DNA from: Yoonia vestfoldensis SKA53
GTDB lineage: Bacteria; Pseudomonadota; Alphaproteobacteria; Rhodobacterales; Rhodobacteraceae
Direction of reading: 5' to 3'
Assembly: GCF_000152785.1 (NCBI RefSeq)
Contig: NZ_CH672414.1
Span: 525,615 to 589,614 of the forward strand
Length of the DNA stretch: 64,000 bases
The notes beneath the pieces were generated by a model that was not told the DNA's origin, searched no databases, and was given only the letters and a program-made list of their open reading frames with translations. Below are positions 1 through 8,465 of the stretch, piece by piece. Within the stretch, counting starts at the first letter, position 1. Each line of letters opens with the position of its first letter. The translations under genes were made by a program, and so were the position numbers.

Positions 1-204
1 GCGCTGGACGCAACCCTTGCCCTGATCGGCGAGGCGCTGGCACGCGGTGACGACCTGCTTTTGCCCCCGCTGGGCCGGGTCCGCGTGGTCAAGGCCAAGG
101 ATCTGGGCGCAGGCGCACAGCTGCTGACATTGAAATTGCGCAGCGGCAAAGATGCCTCACAAAGCGGTAAAACCGGTCTTGCAACTGCAGTCGAGGACGT
201 CTAA
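1..204 (+). CDS. HU-family DNA-binding protein, C-terminal part
   Basis: This is an open frame running in from the left edge and ending with TAA at 202-204; 67 residues are visible. The segment LLLPPLGRVRV followed by LLTLKLRSGKDA matches the beta-arm and C-terminal part of the divergent HU-like proteins of Rhodobacterales, which carry a conserved (N/L)LPP(L/F)GK/RVRV stretch. Such proteins are small nucleoid-associated DNA-binding proteins. The N-terminal dimerisation helices lie outside the window, so identification rests on a short stretch. The stop codon overlaps the -10 hexamer proposed for the following tRNA gene. Confidence 0.6.
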   Translation, partial: ALDATLALIGEALARGDDLLLPPLGRVRVVKAKDLGAGAQLLTLKLRSGKDASQSGKTGLATAVEDV

Positions 205-207
205 ATC
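179..207 (+). promoter_or_regulatory. Putative promoter of tRNA-Val(CAC)
   Basis: TTGCAA (179-184) and TAAATC (202-207) are separated by 17 bp, ending 10 bp before the tRNA. The other three tRNA genes nearby show the same TTGNNN-N17-TANNNN layout, which supports the reading. The -10 contains the stop codon of the preceding gene. Confidence 0.45.
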
Positions 208-217
208 ACCACGCAAT

Positions 218-292
218 GGGTGATTAGCTCAGTGGTAGAGCGCTTCGTTCACATCGAAGATGTCAGGAGTTCAAATCTCTTATCACCCACCA
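218..292 (+). tRNA. tRNA-Val, anticodon CAC
   Basis: A complete cloverleaf can be folded: acceptor GGGTGAT/ATCACCC, D-arm GCTC/GAGC, anticodon stem CTTCG/CGAAG with loop TTCACAT (anticodon CAC, reads GUG), T-loop TTCAAAT and an encoded CCA end. The T-stem AGGAG/CTCTT includes one G-T pair, and the D-loop is one base shorter than in the neighbouring Val(TAC) gene. It is a paralogue of that gene that decodes the G-ending valine codon. Confidence 0.93.
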
Positions 293-354
293 TTTCGCTT
301 GCAAGTGATGTGGTCCTTCGCCTGACAGCACAGCTCCAGCCTCACAGGTCCACA

Positions 355-918
355 ATGACATTCCCTGAAATCTATATCCTGCGCCACGGGCAAACCGAAT
401 GGAACGCCGAAAACCGGATGCAGGGCGCGCTCAATTCGCCGCTGACCGCGCAGGGCGCGGCTGACGCGGCGCGGCAGGGTGCGATCCTTGCGCAACGTGA
501 TCTGACTGGTTTCCAGTTCTGGTGCAGCCCGCAGGGGCGTGCGGTCCAGACGGCGGGCATCGCGCTGGCGCGGATCGCGGCACATATCCACACCGACCAC
601 CGCCTGCGCGAAATCGGTGTTGGCGATTGGGCAGGGTTGCTGCGCGACACGCTGCCGATGCCGGATGGCCCCGATCCAGTCGCTGCACAATATGCCATGG
701 CCCCGAACGGCGAAGGTTTCGCAGCCCTCGAGACACGCTGCCGTTCTTTTCTGGCCGATCTGAACGCTCCCGCCGTTCTGGTGACCCATGGGATCACCAG
801 CCGGGTGTTGCGCCGCATCCTTGCGGGGGATGCCGCGATTGCCGTGTCCACAGCGCATGGCGGGCAGGGGCGGGTCTATCACATCAAGGACGGCATCCAG
901 CACCTTCTAGAAGCGTGA
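355..918 (+). CDS. Histidine phosphatase family protein
   Basis: The protein has 187 residues. It begins with the branch-1 histidine phosphatase signature LRHGQTEWN (RHG at residues 10-12). A second catalytic histidine lies in LVTHGITSRVL near residue 144, and the acid is probably in LREIGVGDWAG. Members of this family form a phosphohistidine intermediate and hydrolyse small phosphomonoesters; the substrate cannot be read from the sequence. The ATG at 355 is chosen because a longer in-frame reading would run back through the tRNA gene. The gene stands alone between two tRNA-Val genes and is followed by a 3' AAATATCC element with a G5/C5 hairpin. Confidence 0.85.
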   Translation: MTFPEIYILRHGQTEWNAENRMQGALNSPLTAQGAADAARQGAILAQRDLTGFQFWCSPQGRAVQTAGIALARIAAHIHTDHRLREIGVGDWAGLLRDTLPMPDGPDPVAAQYAMAPNGEGFAALETRCRSFLADLNAPAVLVTHGITSRVLRRILAGDAAIAVSTAHGGQGRVYHIKDGIQHLLEA

Positions 919-950
919 CCCAGGCCGCCCGCACCCCCATTATCGTTCGA

Positions 951-985
951 GCATAAATATCCTGGGGGTCCGGTGGTTAGCCCCC
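951..985 (+). repeat. 3'-end element, AAATATCC type, with G5/C5 hairpin
   Basis: ATAAATATCCTGGGGG (953-968) is followed by a hairpin of GGGGG (964-968) and CCCCC (981-985). The AAATA-TCC core recurs after three other genes in this window, in the same orientation relative to the upstream gene. It may act in 3'-end formation; there is no T-tract. Confidence 0.5.
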
Positions 986-994
986 GGCCACCAC

Positions 995-1023
995 TTGCAT
1001 CACGCGCCGCGATATCCTAAAGC
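995..1023 (+). promoter_or_regulatory. Putative promoter of tRNA-Val(TAC)
   Basis: TTGCAT (995-1000), 17 bp, TAAAGC (1018-1023), with the tRNA starting 10 bp later. Spacing is identical to the promoter proposed for the Val(CAC) gene. Confidence 0.5.
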
Positions 1024-1032
1024 AGCGTCATC

Positions 1033-1108
1033 GGGTGATTAGCTCAGTTGGTAGAGCGCTTCCTTTACACGGAAGATGTCGGGAGTTCGAGCCTCTCATC
1101 ACCCACCA
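1033..1108 (+). tRNA. tRNA-Val, anticodon TAC
   Basis: A 76-nt cloverleaf has acceptor GGGTGAT/ATCACCC, D-arm GCTC/GAGC, anticodon stem CTTCC/GGAAG with loop TTTACAC (anticodon TAC), T-stem GGGAG/CTCTC with loop TTCGAGC, discriminator A and encoded CCA. It is the regular major tRNA-Val. Confidence 0.95.
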
Positions 1109-1573
1109 TCCACAATCCGCCACCCACAATCAGATTGTCGCGCCGCCGGTCTCGCACCCACATGTCATCGCGGCACTTTTGGCTGGGCTCAATTCACGAT
1201 GTCGCCTGTCGCGGTCGGATCGGTTGCGCCGCCCATCTTGGTTAATCAAAAATTGATGGCAGCGCGCGGGATGATGGACCTTGTCAATCTCTGTGGCGGG
1301 CGTTGATTGCCAAGCATGGGTGCGTCAAGGTGCGCGGCGTGATTGCATTTTTTTGGGGTCTCTCGATACGGATCTATTCATCGGCTTGCTTTGGTTGCAT
1401 CGGCTAACTTGTGACGTGACCAGCGCGCCAGTCTTTGTTGCAAATTTCTGCCGCGATCCGCGGGCGGCTGCGCGGATCAGAGTTATTTTCAGACAAGCCC
1501 TAAGACCGCTTGACGAGGCCCGCAGCCGCACTTAGAAGCACCCCACCAGCAGCGATGCTGGGAATGCAGATGC
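1109..1573. other. Intergenic region with no recognised gene
   Basis: About 465 bp lie between tRNA-Val and the first tRNA-Asp. Short open frames here show no recognisable protein. Visible structure is limited to an ATCAA-AAA-TTGAT inverted repeat (1245-1257), a hairpin GATCCGCG/CGCGGATC with an 8-nt loop (1455-1478) followed by a T-rich stretch, and the tRNA-Asp promoter at the right end. The hairpin could be a terminator. Confidence 0.5.
1510..1538 (+). promoter_or_regulatory. Putative promoter of first tRNA-Asp
   Basis: TTGACG (1510-1515), 17 bp, TAGAAG (1533-1538). Transcription would start near 1545, about 30 bp before the tRNA. Confidence 0.55.
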
Positions 1574-1650
1574 GCGGTTGTAGCTCAGTTGGTTAGAGTA
1601 CCGGCCTGTCACGCCGGGGGTCGCGGGTTCGAGCCCCGTCAACCGCGCCA
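1574..1650 (+). tRNA. tRNA-Asp, anticodon GTC (copy 1)
   Basis: A 77-nt cloverleaf has acceptor GCGGTTG/CAACCGC, anticodon stem CCGGC/GCCGG with loop CTGTCAC (anticodon GTC), T-loop TTCGAGC, discriminator G and encoded CCA. It is identical over its full length to the copy at 1760-1836. Confidence 0.96.
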
Positions 1651-1682
1651 CTGCCTTTCCCTTACAAAAGACGACCCGGAAC

Positions 1683-1715
1683 GCCGCGCTGAAAAGCGCG
1701 GCTTTCGGTCTTTTT
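1683..1715 (+). terminator. Rho-independent terminator between the tRNA-Asp copies
   Basis: A perfect 8-bp stem GCCGCGCT/AGCGCGGC (1683-1690, 1695-1702) with a GAAA tetraloop is followed by TTT and, shortly after, TTTTT (1711-1715). It ends transcription of tRNA-Asp copy 1, so the second copy is a separate transcription unit. Confidence 0.8.
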
Positions 1716-1719
1716 GCCG

Positions 1720-1748
1720 TTGACGCCCGGCGCGCCCACGATTATTGC
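1720..1748 (+). promoter_or_regulatory. Putative promoter of second tRNA-Asp
   Basis: TTGACG (1720-1725), 17 bp, TATTGC (1743-1748), 11 bp before the tRNA. It begins 5 bp after the T-tract of the terminator. Confidence 0.55.
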
Positions 1749-1759
1749 GCCCCTCACGC

Positions 1760-1836
1760 GCGGTTGTAGCTCAGTTGGTTAGAGTACCGGCCTGTCACGC
1801 CGGGGGTCGCGGGTTCGAGCCCCGTCAACCGCGCCA
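1760..1836 (+). tRNA. tRNA-Asp, anticodon GTC (copy 2)
   Basis: The 77-nt sequence is identical to copy 1 (1574-1650), including the encoded CCA and anticodon GTC. Only the tRNA itself and one or two flanking bases are duplicated; the spacers differ. Confidence 0.96.
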
Positions 1837-1877
1837 TTTCCCCGATATGACAGAGCGGCCTTCGGTGCTCTGCCTGA

Positions 1878-3257
1878 TCACGCGGTCTGCGTCATTGCAT
1901 GCAGGATTCGCGCCCAGGACCTGATTCCTTTGTGAAAAGACGACAGGTCATATTTTTCGTTGGGCGAATGGATCTGGTCGTCATTCTTGCCAAAGCCGAT
2001 CAGCATCGCATCCATGTCCAAAATTTGCTTGAAATAGGCCGCAATCGGGATCGACCCGCCGCTGCCGACATAGGCGGCCGCCTGCGGCCATTCATCCGAT
2101 AGCGCGCGGCGCGCCTGGGCAAAGGCGGGATGGGTCGTTGTCATCTGGCCTGCGGCGCTGGCCCCGTGCGCGGCAAAGGTCACGCTGCAATCGGCGGGGA
2201 TCATATCCTGCACCATCTTGCGAAACGCGGCGCGGATCGCCAGCGGGTCTTGGGTGCCGACCAGCCGGAATGAAATCTTGGCGTGGGCCTGTGACGGCAG
2301 CACCGTCTTGAACCCGTCGCCGGTATAGCCTGACCACATACCGTTGACTTCGCATGTCGGGCGCGACCAGATCATTTCCAGCGGACGGCGGCCTTTTTCG
2401 CCGGCGGGAATCGACAAGCCGACATCACCCAGAAACGCCGCCTCATCGAAGCGCAGATCATCCCAAGCGGCAGCCAGTTCGTTCGACAGGTCCGGCACGC
2501 CGTCATAGAAACCGGGGACGGTGATGCGCCCGTCCTCGTCATGCAGGGCCGCAATCACGCGCGCCAGCACGCGGGCGGGGTTCATCGCCAGCCCGCCATA
2601 CATGCCCGAATGCAAATCCTTGTCGGGGCCGGTGATCGTGATTTCCTCGCCCAGCAAGCCGCGCAGCTGGGTGATAATCGCCGGTGTGCTGTCGCCGTAT
2701 AACCCGGTGTCGCAGATCAGCGCGATATCGGCTGTCAGCTCTTTGGCATTGTCTTGCATGAACGGGACCAGCGAGGGTGAGCCTGATTCCTCCTCGCCTT
2801 CGAAAAACAGCGTCATTTTTGCGGGAAGTGACCCGTGCACAGCGATCCAGGCGCGGCAAGCCTCGACAAAGGTCATCAACTGGCCCTTGTCGTCGGATGT
2901 GCCGCGGCCGCGGATCACCTTGCCCTTTGGCGTGTCTTCGACCTGCGGATCAAACGGGTCGCGGTTCCACAGATGCAGCGGATCAACCGGCTGCACATCG
3001 TAATGGCCGTAAAACAGGACATGCGGCCCATCGCCAGCCGCATGGGCCACGACCATCGGATGACCCGGTGTCGGGCGTTTGGACGCAGCGAATCCCATCG
3101 CCACAAGATCCGCCACCAACCAATCGGCGGCCATGTCGCAATCGGCCTTGTAGGCCGGGTCGGTCGAAATCGACGGGATGCGCAGCAATTCCTTCAGACG
3201 TTCAACCGCCTGCGGCAAATCAGCATCAATACGGTCGAGAACGGGATCGAGGGACAT
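1878..3257 (-). CDS. M20 family dipeptidase / metallopeptidase
   Basis: The 459-residue length is typical of the CNDP-like branch of M20/M25/M40 zinc peptidases, which cleave dipeptides or N-acyl amino acids. Metal-site motifs are present in order: YGHYDVQP (first His and Asp), GRGTSDDKG (bridging Asp), EGEEESG (catalytic Glu and ligand Glu), HSGMYGG in the lid/dimerisation domain, and a C-terminal His in QIHSPNEKY. There is no signal peptide, so it is probably cytoplasmic. It is transcribed divergently from hemA. The substrate cannot be told from the sequence. Confidence 0.88.
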   Translation of the reverse strand: MSLDPVLDRIDADLPQAVERLKELLRIPSISTDPAYKADCDMAADWLVADLVAMGFAASKRPTPGHPMVVAHAAGDGPHVLFYGHYDVQPVDPLHLWNRDPFDPQVEDTPKGKVIRGRGTSDDKGQLMTFVEACRAWIAVHGSLPAKMTLFFEGEEESGSPSLVPFMQDNAKELTADIALICDTGLYGDSTPAIITQLRGLLGEEITITGPDKDLHSGMYGGLAMNPARVLARVIAALHDEDGRITVPGFYDGVPDLSNELAAAWDDLRFDEAAFLGDVGLSIPAGEKGRRPLEMIWSRPTCEVNGMWSGYTGDGFKTVLPSQAHAKISFRLVGTQDPLAIRAAFRKMVQDMIPADCSVTFAAHGASAAGQMTTTHPAFAQARRALSDEWPQAAAYVGSGGSIPIAAYFKQILDMDAMLIGFGKNDDQIHSPNEKYDLSSFHKGIRSWARILHAMTQTA

Positions 3258-3365
3258 GGGGAAGCCTTTCCAGAAATGTGTGATGCAAGGTTGTCCCGAT
3301 CACAGCGCAGGTCAATGGCCGACGTGGCAACGCCCGATTGGACAAATCGCGCCAGCTGACATTTA

Positions 3366-3379
3366 TTGATCCAGATCAT
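3366..3379 (+). promoter_or_regulatory. FNR/FnrL-type box upstream of hemA
   Basis: TTGATCCAGATCAT matches the FNR consensus TTGAT-N4-ATCAA at 9 of 10 positions. In Rhodobacter sphaeroides, hemA is known to be controlled by FnrL under low oxygen. The site is about 150 bp upstream of the hemA start and also lies in the region upstream of the divergent peptidase gene. Confidence 0.6.
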
Positions 3380-3532
3380 GGTCTGCACATTTTGGCCGGC
3401 CTAGGGTCAGCTCGGCGAGGGGTGACAGTTTGTAGCGTCTTGTTCGGGCGGTTTCTGCCCTATATGCAGATTAGAACGATTCATGGCGCCCCGCAAAAGA
3501 GAGCGTCCTGTCACGATAAGAAGGACGGATTG

Positions 3533-4756
3533 GTGGATTATAACGCCCAATTGGATACAGCGATCAACCGCTTGCATGACGAAGGCCGCTATCGCACTTT
3601 TATCGATATCGAACGCAAACGTGGTCAATTCCCGCATGCGACATGGGTCAAACCTGACGGATCCGAAATGCCCGTGACCGTCTGGTGTGGCAACGATTAC
3701 CTTGGCATGGGGCAGCACCCCGTCGTGCTGGCCGCCATGCACGAGGCGATCGAGGCAACAGGCGCAGGTTCGGGCGGGACGCGCAACATTTCCGGCACCA
3801 CCGTCTATCACAAACGGCTCGAGGCCGAGCTGGCCGATCTGCATGGCAAGGGCGCTGCATTGCTGTTCACCAGCGCCTATATCGCCAATGACGCAACGCT
3901 CAGCACGCTGCCGAAACTGTTTCCCGGCCTGATTATTTATTCCGATATGCTCAACCATGCGTCGATGATCGAAGGCGTGCGCCGCAACGGCGGGGCCAAG
4001 CGGATTTTCCGGCACAATGACGTCGCCCATTTGCGTGAATTGCTGGCCGCCGACGATCCGGCTGCGCCCAAGTTGATCGCCTTTGAATCGATCTATTCGA
4101 TGGACGGTGATTTCGGTCCGATTGCCGCCTTTTGCGATCTGGCCGAAGAATTCGGCGCGCTGACCTATTGCGACGAAGTCCATGCCGTCGGCATGTATGG
4201 CCCGCGCGGGGCAGGGGTGGCGGAACGTGACGGTGTGATGCACCGCATCGACATCATCAATGGCACGCTGGCCAAGGCATATGGCGTGATGGGCGGCTAT
4301 ATCGCCGCTTCGCCCAAGATGTGCGACGCTGTGCGGTCCTATGCGCCGGGGTTCATCTTTACCACCAGCCTGCCGCCAGCAGTGGCAGCCGCAGCGGCAG
4401 CGTCTGTTGCACATCTGAAAAAAGATCAGGCACTGCGCGACAGCCACCAGATGCAGGCGAAAATCCTGAAACTGCGGCTCAAGGGGTTGGGCCTGCCGAT
4501 CATCGATCATGGCAGCCATATCGTGCCGCTGATCGTCGGCGACCCAAAGCACACCAAAAAGTTGTCCGATATGCTGCTGTCCGAATTCGGAATTTATGTG
4601 CAGCCGATTAATTTCCCGACCGTGCCACGCGGCACCGAACGGCTGCGGTTTACCCCGTCGCCGGTACATGGATCACGTGAAATGACCGCACTTGTTGGGG
4701 CATTGGACGGTTTGTGGTCGCATTGTGCATTGAACCGGGCTGAATTGGCGGGTTGA
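3533..4756 (+). CDS. hemA: 5-aminolevulinate synthase
   Basis: This enzyme condenses glycine and succinyl-CoA to 5-aminolevulinate, the first step of the C4 heme and bacteriochlorophyll route. The product is very similar to Rhodobacter HemA throughout ([12 protein letters not shown] near the N-terminus; [24 protein letters not shown] lysine in NGTLAKAYG). The GTG at 3533 is chosen because it gives [10 protein letters not shown]..., aligns with the Rhodobacter N-terminus, yields the usual 407 residues and has AAGGA 7 nt upstream. An in-frame TTG lies directly before it. An upstream FNR box suggests oxygen control. The following gene begins about 110 bp later. Confidence 0.97.
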   Translation: MDYNAQLDTAINRLHDEGRYRTFIDIERKRGQFPHATWVKPDGSEMPVTVWCGNDYLGMGQHPVVLAAMHEAIEATGAGSGGTRNISGTTVYHKRLEAELADLHGKGAALLFTSAYIANDATLSTLPKLFPGLIIYSDMLNHASMIEGVRRNGGAKRIFRHNDVAHLRELLAADDPAAPKLIAFESIYSMDGDFGPIAAFCDLAEEFGALTYCDEVHAVGMYGPRGAGVAERDGVMHRIDIINGTLAKAYGVMGGYIAASPKMCDAVRSYAPGFIFTTSLPPAVAAAAAASVAHLKKDQALRDSHQMQAKILKLRLKGLGLPIIDHGSHIVPLIVGDPKHTKKLSDMLLSEFGIYVQPINFPTVPRGTERLRFTPSPVHGSREMTALVGALDGLWSHCALNRAELAG

Positions 4757-4868
4757 CGCCTATTGCTGATGTGCAAGCATCGCGTTGATATGGTACAGCT
4801 TTTGCAAGCAGTACTTTCCGTTTGATTCGGTCGGTGCCGCTGAGGGGCGTAGTGCGGCAGGACAGTCA

Positions 4869-6077
4869 ATGATGGGAAAGACCTTCAGGCGTGCCAGCGT
4901 GGCGCAGGACGTTCAAACCAGAGGGTTTGACGATTACGCCTTGCGTCTTGGCGATATCATGCGCGGCGAACGTGCAACGCTCGGCAAAAGCCTTTTGGAT
5001 ATTCAGCGCGAATTAAAGATCAAGGCGGCCTATATCGCTGCAATCGAAAATGCCGACCCATCGGCGTTTGATACGCCCGGGTTCATCGCGGGCTATGTGC
5101 GGTCCTACGCGCGGTATCTTGGCATGGACCCCGACGCAGCCTTTGCCACCTTTTGTAAGGAAAGCGGCTTTGCGACCGCGCATGGCATGTCAGAACAGGC
5201 GTCCTCGCTGAAAAATCGCGTGGCGGACACCAGCCGCGTGTCGGCTGGCAAGGATATCTTTTTATCGTCGCGCACGCCTTTCGTCCCTGCACGGGAATCG
5301 GTTTTCGCGCAGCTTGAATTGCGTGCCATCGGGTCTGTGCTGGTGCTGATCACGATGATCGCGGGGCTGGGCTATGGCGGCTGGACCGTGTTGCAAGAGG
5401 TGCAGCGCGTGCAATTCGCCCCGGTCGAACAGGCCCCCGTTGTGGTGTCAGAGCTTGACCCACTTGCCGGTGGCGGCAATGGATTCAATGTTCCTGGCGA
5501 TGCGCTGGCGGATGTGACGTTGCCATCGCCCGATGCGCTTGACCGGCTCTATCGCCCGCAGGCGCTGGATGTGCCGGTCATGGTCGCGCGCGACACCCCG
5601 ATTGCAACGCTGACCCCGCGCATGATCGGTGCCTTGGCGTCAGGCCAAGATGATTCCGCTGTCGCGATGGTCGCAGCTGATCTGCCCATTGCTCAGCCAG
5701 ATACCCTGCCGACCCCCAGTATTCAGGTGGTCGAACCGCCCGCGCCGCAGGTGCAATTGGTCGCCGCACGCCCAGCCTGGGTGCGGGTACAGGCAGCGGA
5801 TGGCGTTGTCCTTTTCGAAGGCATCATGGAACCCGGACAGAATTTCGTGCTGCCCGCGACCGAAGACCCCGCCATTCTGCGGGTCGGCGAAAGCGGTGCG
5901 ATGTATTTCGCGGTCAATGGCCAGCATTACGGCCCAGTCGGGCAGCGCGGTGTTGTGACCTCCAATGTGGTTCTGTCGGTGGATAATCTGACCGCCAGCT
6001 ATGCCTTGGCCGATCTTGCCAGTGATGCGGACCTGGCCGAAATCATCCGTGTCGCAGAAGCCGTGACAGACCAATAG
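4869..6077 (+). CDS. RodZ-like helix-turn-helix membrane protein
   Basis: About 402 residues. An N-terminal HTH_25-type domain (roughly residues 20-95; LGKSLLDIQRELKIKAAYI) is followed by a linker, one membrane segment (IGSVLVLITMIAGLGYGG, around residue 160), a Pro/Asp-rich periplasmic stretch and a C-terminal DUF4115-type beta domain. This is the layout of RodZ, which links MreB to the cell wall machinery; the alphaproteobacterial members are less well studied. ATG 4869 (or 4872) is chosen because the HTH domain starts shortly after it and AGGA lies just upstream. Placement directly before ispG is common in this group. Confidence 0.75.
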   Translation: MMGKTFRRASVAQDVQTRGFDDYALRLGDIMRGERATLGKSLLDIQRELKIKAAYIAAIENADPSAFDTPGFIAGYVRSYARYLGMDPDAAFATFCKESGFATAHGMSEQASSLKNRVADTSRVSAGKDIFLSSRTPFVPARESVFAQLELRAIGSVLVLITMIAGLGYGGWTVLQEVQRVQFAPVEQAPVVVSELDPLAGGGNGFNVPGDALADVTLPSPDALDRLYRPQALDVPVMVARDTPIATLTPRMIGALASGQDDSAVAMVAADLPIAQPDTLPTPSIQVVEPPAPQVQLVAARPAWVRVQAADGVVLFEGIMEPGQNFVLPATEDPAILRVGESGAMYFAVNGQHYGPVGQRGVVTSNVVLSVDNLTASYALADLASDADLAEIIRVAEAVTDQ

Positions 6078-6146
6078 CCGCAGACGCTTGCCCACAGCGG
6101 CAGGGGCGCTTAGGTTGCGGATGAACGCAGGTTTCGTGAAAGCGCA

Positions 6147-7274
6147 ATGATGTCCCTGAACCATATCCGTCCTTGGCGGAATATCTATCGCCGCAAATCC
6201 CGTCAGATCATGGTGGGCAATGTGCCGGTTGGTGGCGATGCGCCGATCTCGGTGCAGACGATGACCAATACGCTGACCACCGACATCAAGGGCACCATCG
6301 CCCAAGTACAGGCCGCCGCCGATGCCGGTGCCGATATCGTGCGTATTTCGGTCCCTGATGAAGCCTCGTCCAAGGCATTGCGCGAGATTGTGCGCAATGT
6401 CTCGGTGCCGATCGTGGCCGATATCCATTTCCACTATAAACGTGGCATCGAAGCCGCCGAAGCTGGCGCTGCCTGTCTGCGCATCAACCCGGGCAATATC
6501 GGCGATGAAAAACGCGTCAAAGAGGTGATCCGTGCCGCGCGCGACAACAATTGTTCGATCCGAATCGGGGTGAACGCGGGGTCGCTGGAAAAGCATTTGC
6601 TGGACAAATACGGCGAACCTTGCCCCGATGCGATGGTCGAAAGCGGGCTGGATCACATCAAGATCCTGCAGGACAACGATTTTCATGAATTCAAGATTTC
6701 CTGCAAGGCGTCCGACGTGTTCATGGCCGCCGCCGCCTATCAGCAATTGGCGGATGCGACCGACGCCCCGATCCATTTAGGGATCACAGAGGCGGGTGGC
6801 CTGATCAGCGGCACCGTGAAATCCGCTATCGGGATGGGCAATCTGCTCTGGATGGGGATCGGTGATACGATCCGCGTTTCGCTGTCCGCCGATCCGGTGG
6901 AAGAGGTCAAGATGGGGTTCGAAATTCTCAAATCCCTTGGCTTGCGGCACCGCGGGGTGAATATCATTTCCTGCCCGTCCTGCGCGCGGCAGGGGTTCGA
7001 CGTGATCAAGACGGTCGAGGCGTTGGAAAAGCGGCTGGAACATATCAAGACGCCGATGTCTCTGTCGATCATCGGCTGTGTCGTGAATGGTCCGGGCGAG
7101 GCGTTGATGACCGATGTCGGTTTCACCGGCGGCGGGGCAGGGTCCGGCATGGTCTATCTGGCGGGCAAGCAAAGCCACAAGCAATCCAATGCCGATATGA
7201 TCGAACATATCGTCGAACAGGTCGAAAAAAAGGCCGCCGAAATCGAAGCCAAGGGCGATCTGGCCGCCGAGTAG
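6147..7274 (+). CDS. ispG: 4-hydroxy-3-methylbut-2-enyl diphosphate synthase (flavodoxin)
   Basis: IspG carries out the penultimate step of the MEP isoprenoid pathway, reducing MEcPP to HMBPP with a [4Fe-4S] cluster. The 375-residue protein has the TIM-barrel part ([29 protein letters not shown]) and the C-terminal cluster cysteines in [11 protein letters not shown] and [10 protein letters not shown], with a Glu in the usual position. Two adjacent ATG codons open the frame. The stop codon lies inside a 26-bp palindrome. The aminotransferase gene follows 45 bp later. Confidence 0.97.
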   Translation: MMSLNHIRPWRNIYRRKSRQIMVGNVPVGGDAPISVQTMTNTLTTDIKGTIAQVQAAADAGADIVRISVPDEASSKALREIVRNVSVPIVADIHFHYKRGIEAAEAGAACLRINPGNIGDEKRVKEVIRAARDNNCSIRIGVNAGSLEKHLLDKYGEPCPDAMVESGLDHIKILQDNDFHEFKISCKASDVFMAAAAYQQLADATDAPIHLGITEAGGLISGTVKSAIGMGNLLWMGIGDTIRVSLSADPVEEVKMGFEILKSLGLRHRGVNIISCPSCARQGFDVIKTVEALEKRLEHIKTPMSLSIIGCVVNGPGEALMTDVGFTGGGAGSGMVYLAGKQSHKQSNADMIEHIVEQVEKKAAEIEAKGDLAAE

Positions 7275-7296
7275 GGTGGATCTTGATCCACCTTAC
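7271..7296. repeat. 26-bp palindromic 3' element, copy 1
   Basis: The arms are 12 nt (GTAGGGTGGATC / GATCCACCTTAC) with a TT loop and one G-T position. The ispG stop codon is inside the left arm. Related copies lie at 24786-24811 and 37016-37041. Confidence 0.65.
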
Positions 7297-7319
7297 GAAA
7301 CCCCACCAAGAGGCAGCAG

Positions 7320-8465
7320 ATGCGACACGCAACCCGCGGCGACGTTGACCCTTTCATCGTCATGGATGTGATGGAAGCCGCCCGTCAGGCCGAGGCCGCA
7401 GGCCGCCATATCATCCATATGGAGGTCGGCCAGCCCGGCACCGGCGCGCCCAAAGCGGCGTGCGACCAGCTGATCGCGGATATGGCCAATCCTTTGGGCT
7501 ATACCGTGGGCCTTGGCCTGCCCGATTTGCGCGCCCGCATCGCACGTCATTACGGCGATTGGTACGGGCTGGACCTTGACCCTGCGCGCGTGGTCATCAC
7601 TTCGGGTGCATCCGGTGCGTTTCTGCTGGCCTTTTCGGCGCTGTTCGACAATGGCGAAAGGGTTGGCCTTGGCACGCCCTGTTATCCGTCCTACCGGCAG
7701 ATATTGCGCGCTGTCGGACTGACGCCCGTCGATATTCCGACAAGCCTTGTCGACCGGTTCCAGCCGCAGCCGCAGCATGTGGCCGCGCATGATCTGGCCG
7801 GGCTGATTGTCGCCTCGCCTGCCAACCCCACCGGCACCATGCTAGATGCCCCCCAATTGGCCGCCTTGGCCGAGGCCTGTGCCGCGCGTGATGCCGCGCT
7901 GATTTCGGATGAAATCTATCACGGGATCGACTACGACTTGCGCCCTGTCTCGGCGCTGAGCGTCACTGACGAGGTCTATGTCATTAATTCCTTTTCCAAA
8001 TATTTCTCGATGACCGGTTGGCGCGTCGGCTGGATGGTTGTGCCGGATGACCACGTCCGCCGGATCGAACGGCTGGCGCAGAACATGTTCATCTGCGCGC
8101 CCCATGCCGCACAGCGCCTTGCGCTGCATGCGATGAATTGCGCGCCGGAACTGGATGCCAACAAGGCCGTCTATGCCGCCAATCGCGCACTGATGATGGA
8201 CGGGTTGCGCGCGGCGGGGCTGGGGGCCTTTGCGCCGCCTGACGGGGCGTTCTACATTTATGTCGATGTCTCTGCCTATACAGATGACGCCCGCGCCTTT
8301 GCCGCCGAGATTCTGGATCAGGCAGGCGTAGCCGTGACACCGGGGCTGGATTTTGACGCAGCCCGCGGGCATCACTGGCTGCGGTTTTCCTATGCGCGCG
8401 GCACCGCGGATATCATCGAAGGGCTGGACCGGATCGCGCGGTTCATGCAGGCGCGCCGCGCATGA
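7320..8465 (+). CDS. Class I/II PLP-dependent aminotransferase
   Basis: The 381-residue fold-type I aminotransferase has the usual marks: VGQPGTGAP near residue 37, TSGASGAF for cofactor phosphate binding, SPANPTGT, SDEIYHGIDY (Asp for pyridine N, Tyr) and the PLP lysine in NSFSKYFSMTGWRVGW. The C-terminal RFSYARG carries the carboxylate-binding Arg. It resembles aspartate/aromatic-type transaminases; the amino donor cannot be assigned. The stop overlaps the start of the amidase gene by 4 bp (ATGA), so the two are likely co-translated. Confidence 0.9.
   Translation: MRHATRGDVDPFIVMDVMEAARQAEAAGRHIIHMEVGQPGTGAPKAACDQLIADMANPLGYTVGLGLPDLRARIARHYGDWYGLDLDPARVVITSGASGAFLLAFSALFDNGERVGLGTPCYPSYRQILRAVGLTPVDIPTSLVDRFQPQPQHVAAHDLAGLIVASPANPTGTMLDAPQLAALAEACAARDAALISDEIYHGIDYDLRPVSALSVTDEVYVINSFSKYFSMTGWRVGWMVVPDDHVRRIERLAQNMFICAPHAAQRLALHAMNCAPELDANKAVYAANRALMMDGLRAAGLGAFAPPDGAFYIYVDVSAYTDDARAFAAEILDQAGVAVTPGLDFDAARGHHWLRFSYARGTADIIEGLDRIARFMQARRA

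Noticed and set aside
1245..1257. FNR site between tRNA genes (ATCAA-AAA-TTGAT)
   Set aside because: The half-sites are in the inverse order and the spacer is 3, not 4, so it is not an FNR box.
1574..1836. Recent tandem duplication spanning the whole tRNA-Asp region
   Set aside because: Identity is limited to the 77-nt tRNA; promoters and spacers differ, so identity is explained by gene conversion or constraint on the tRNA.
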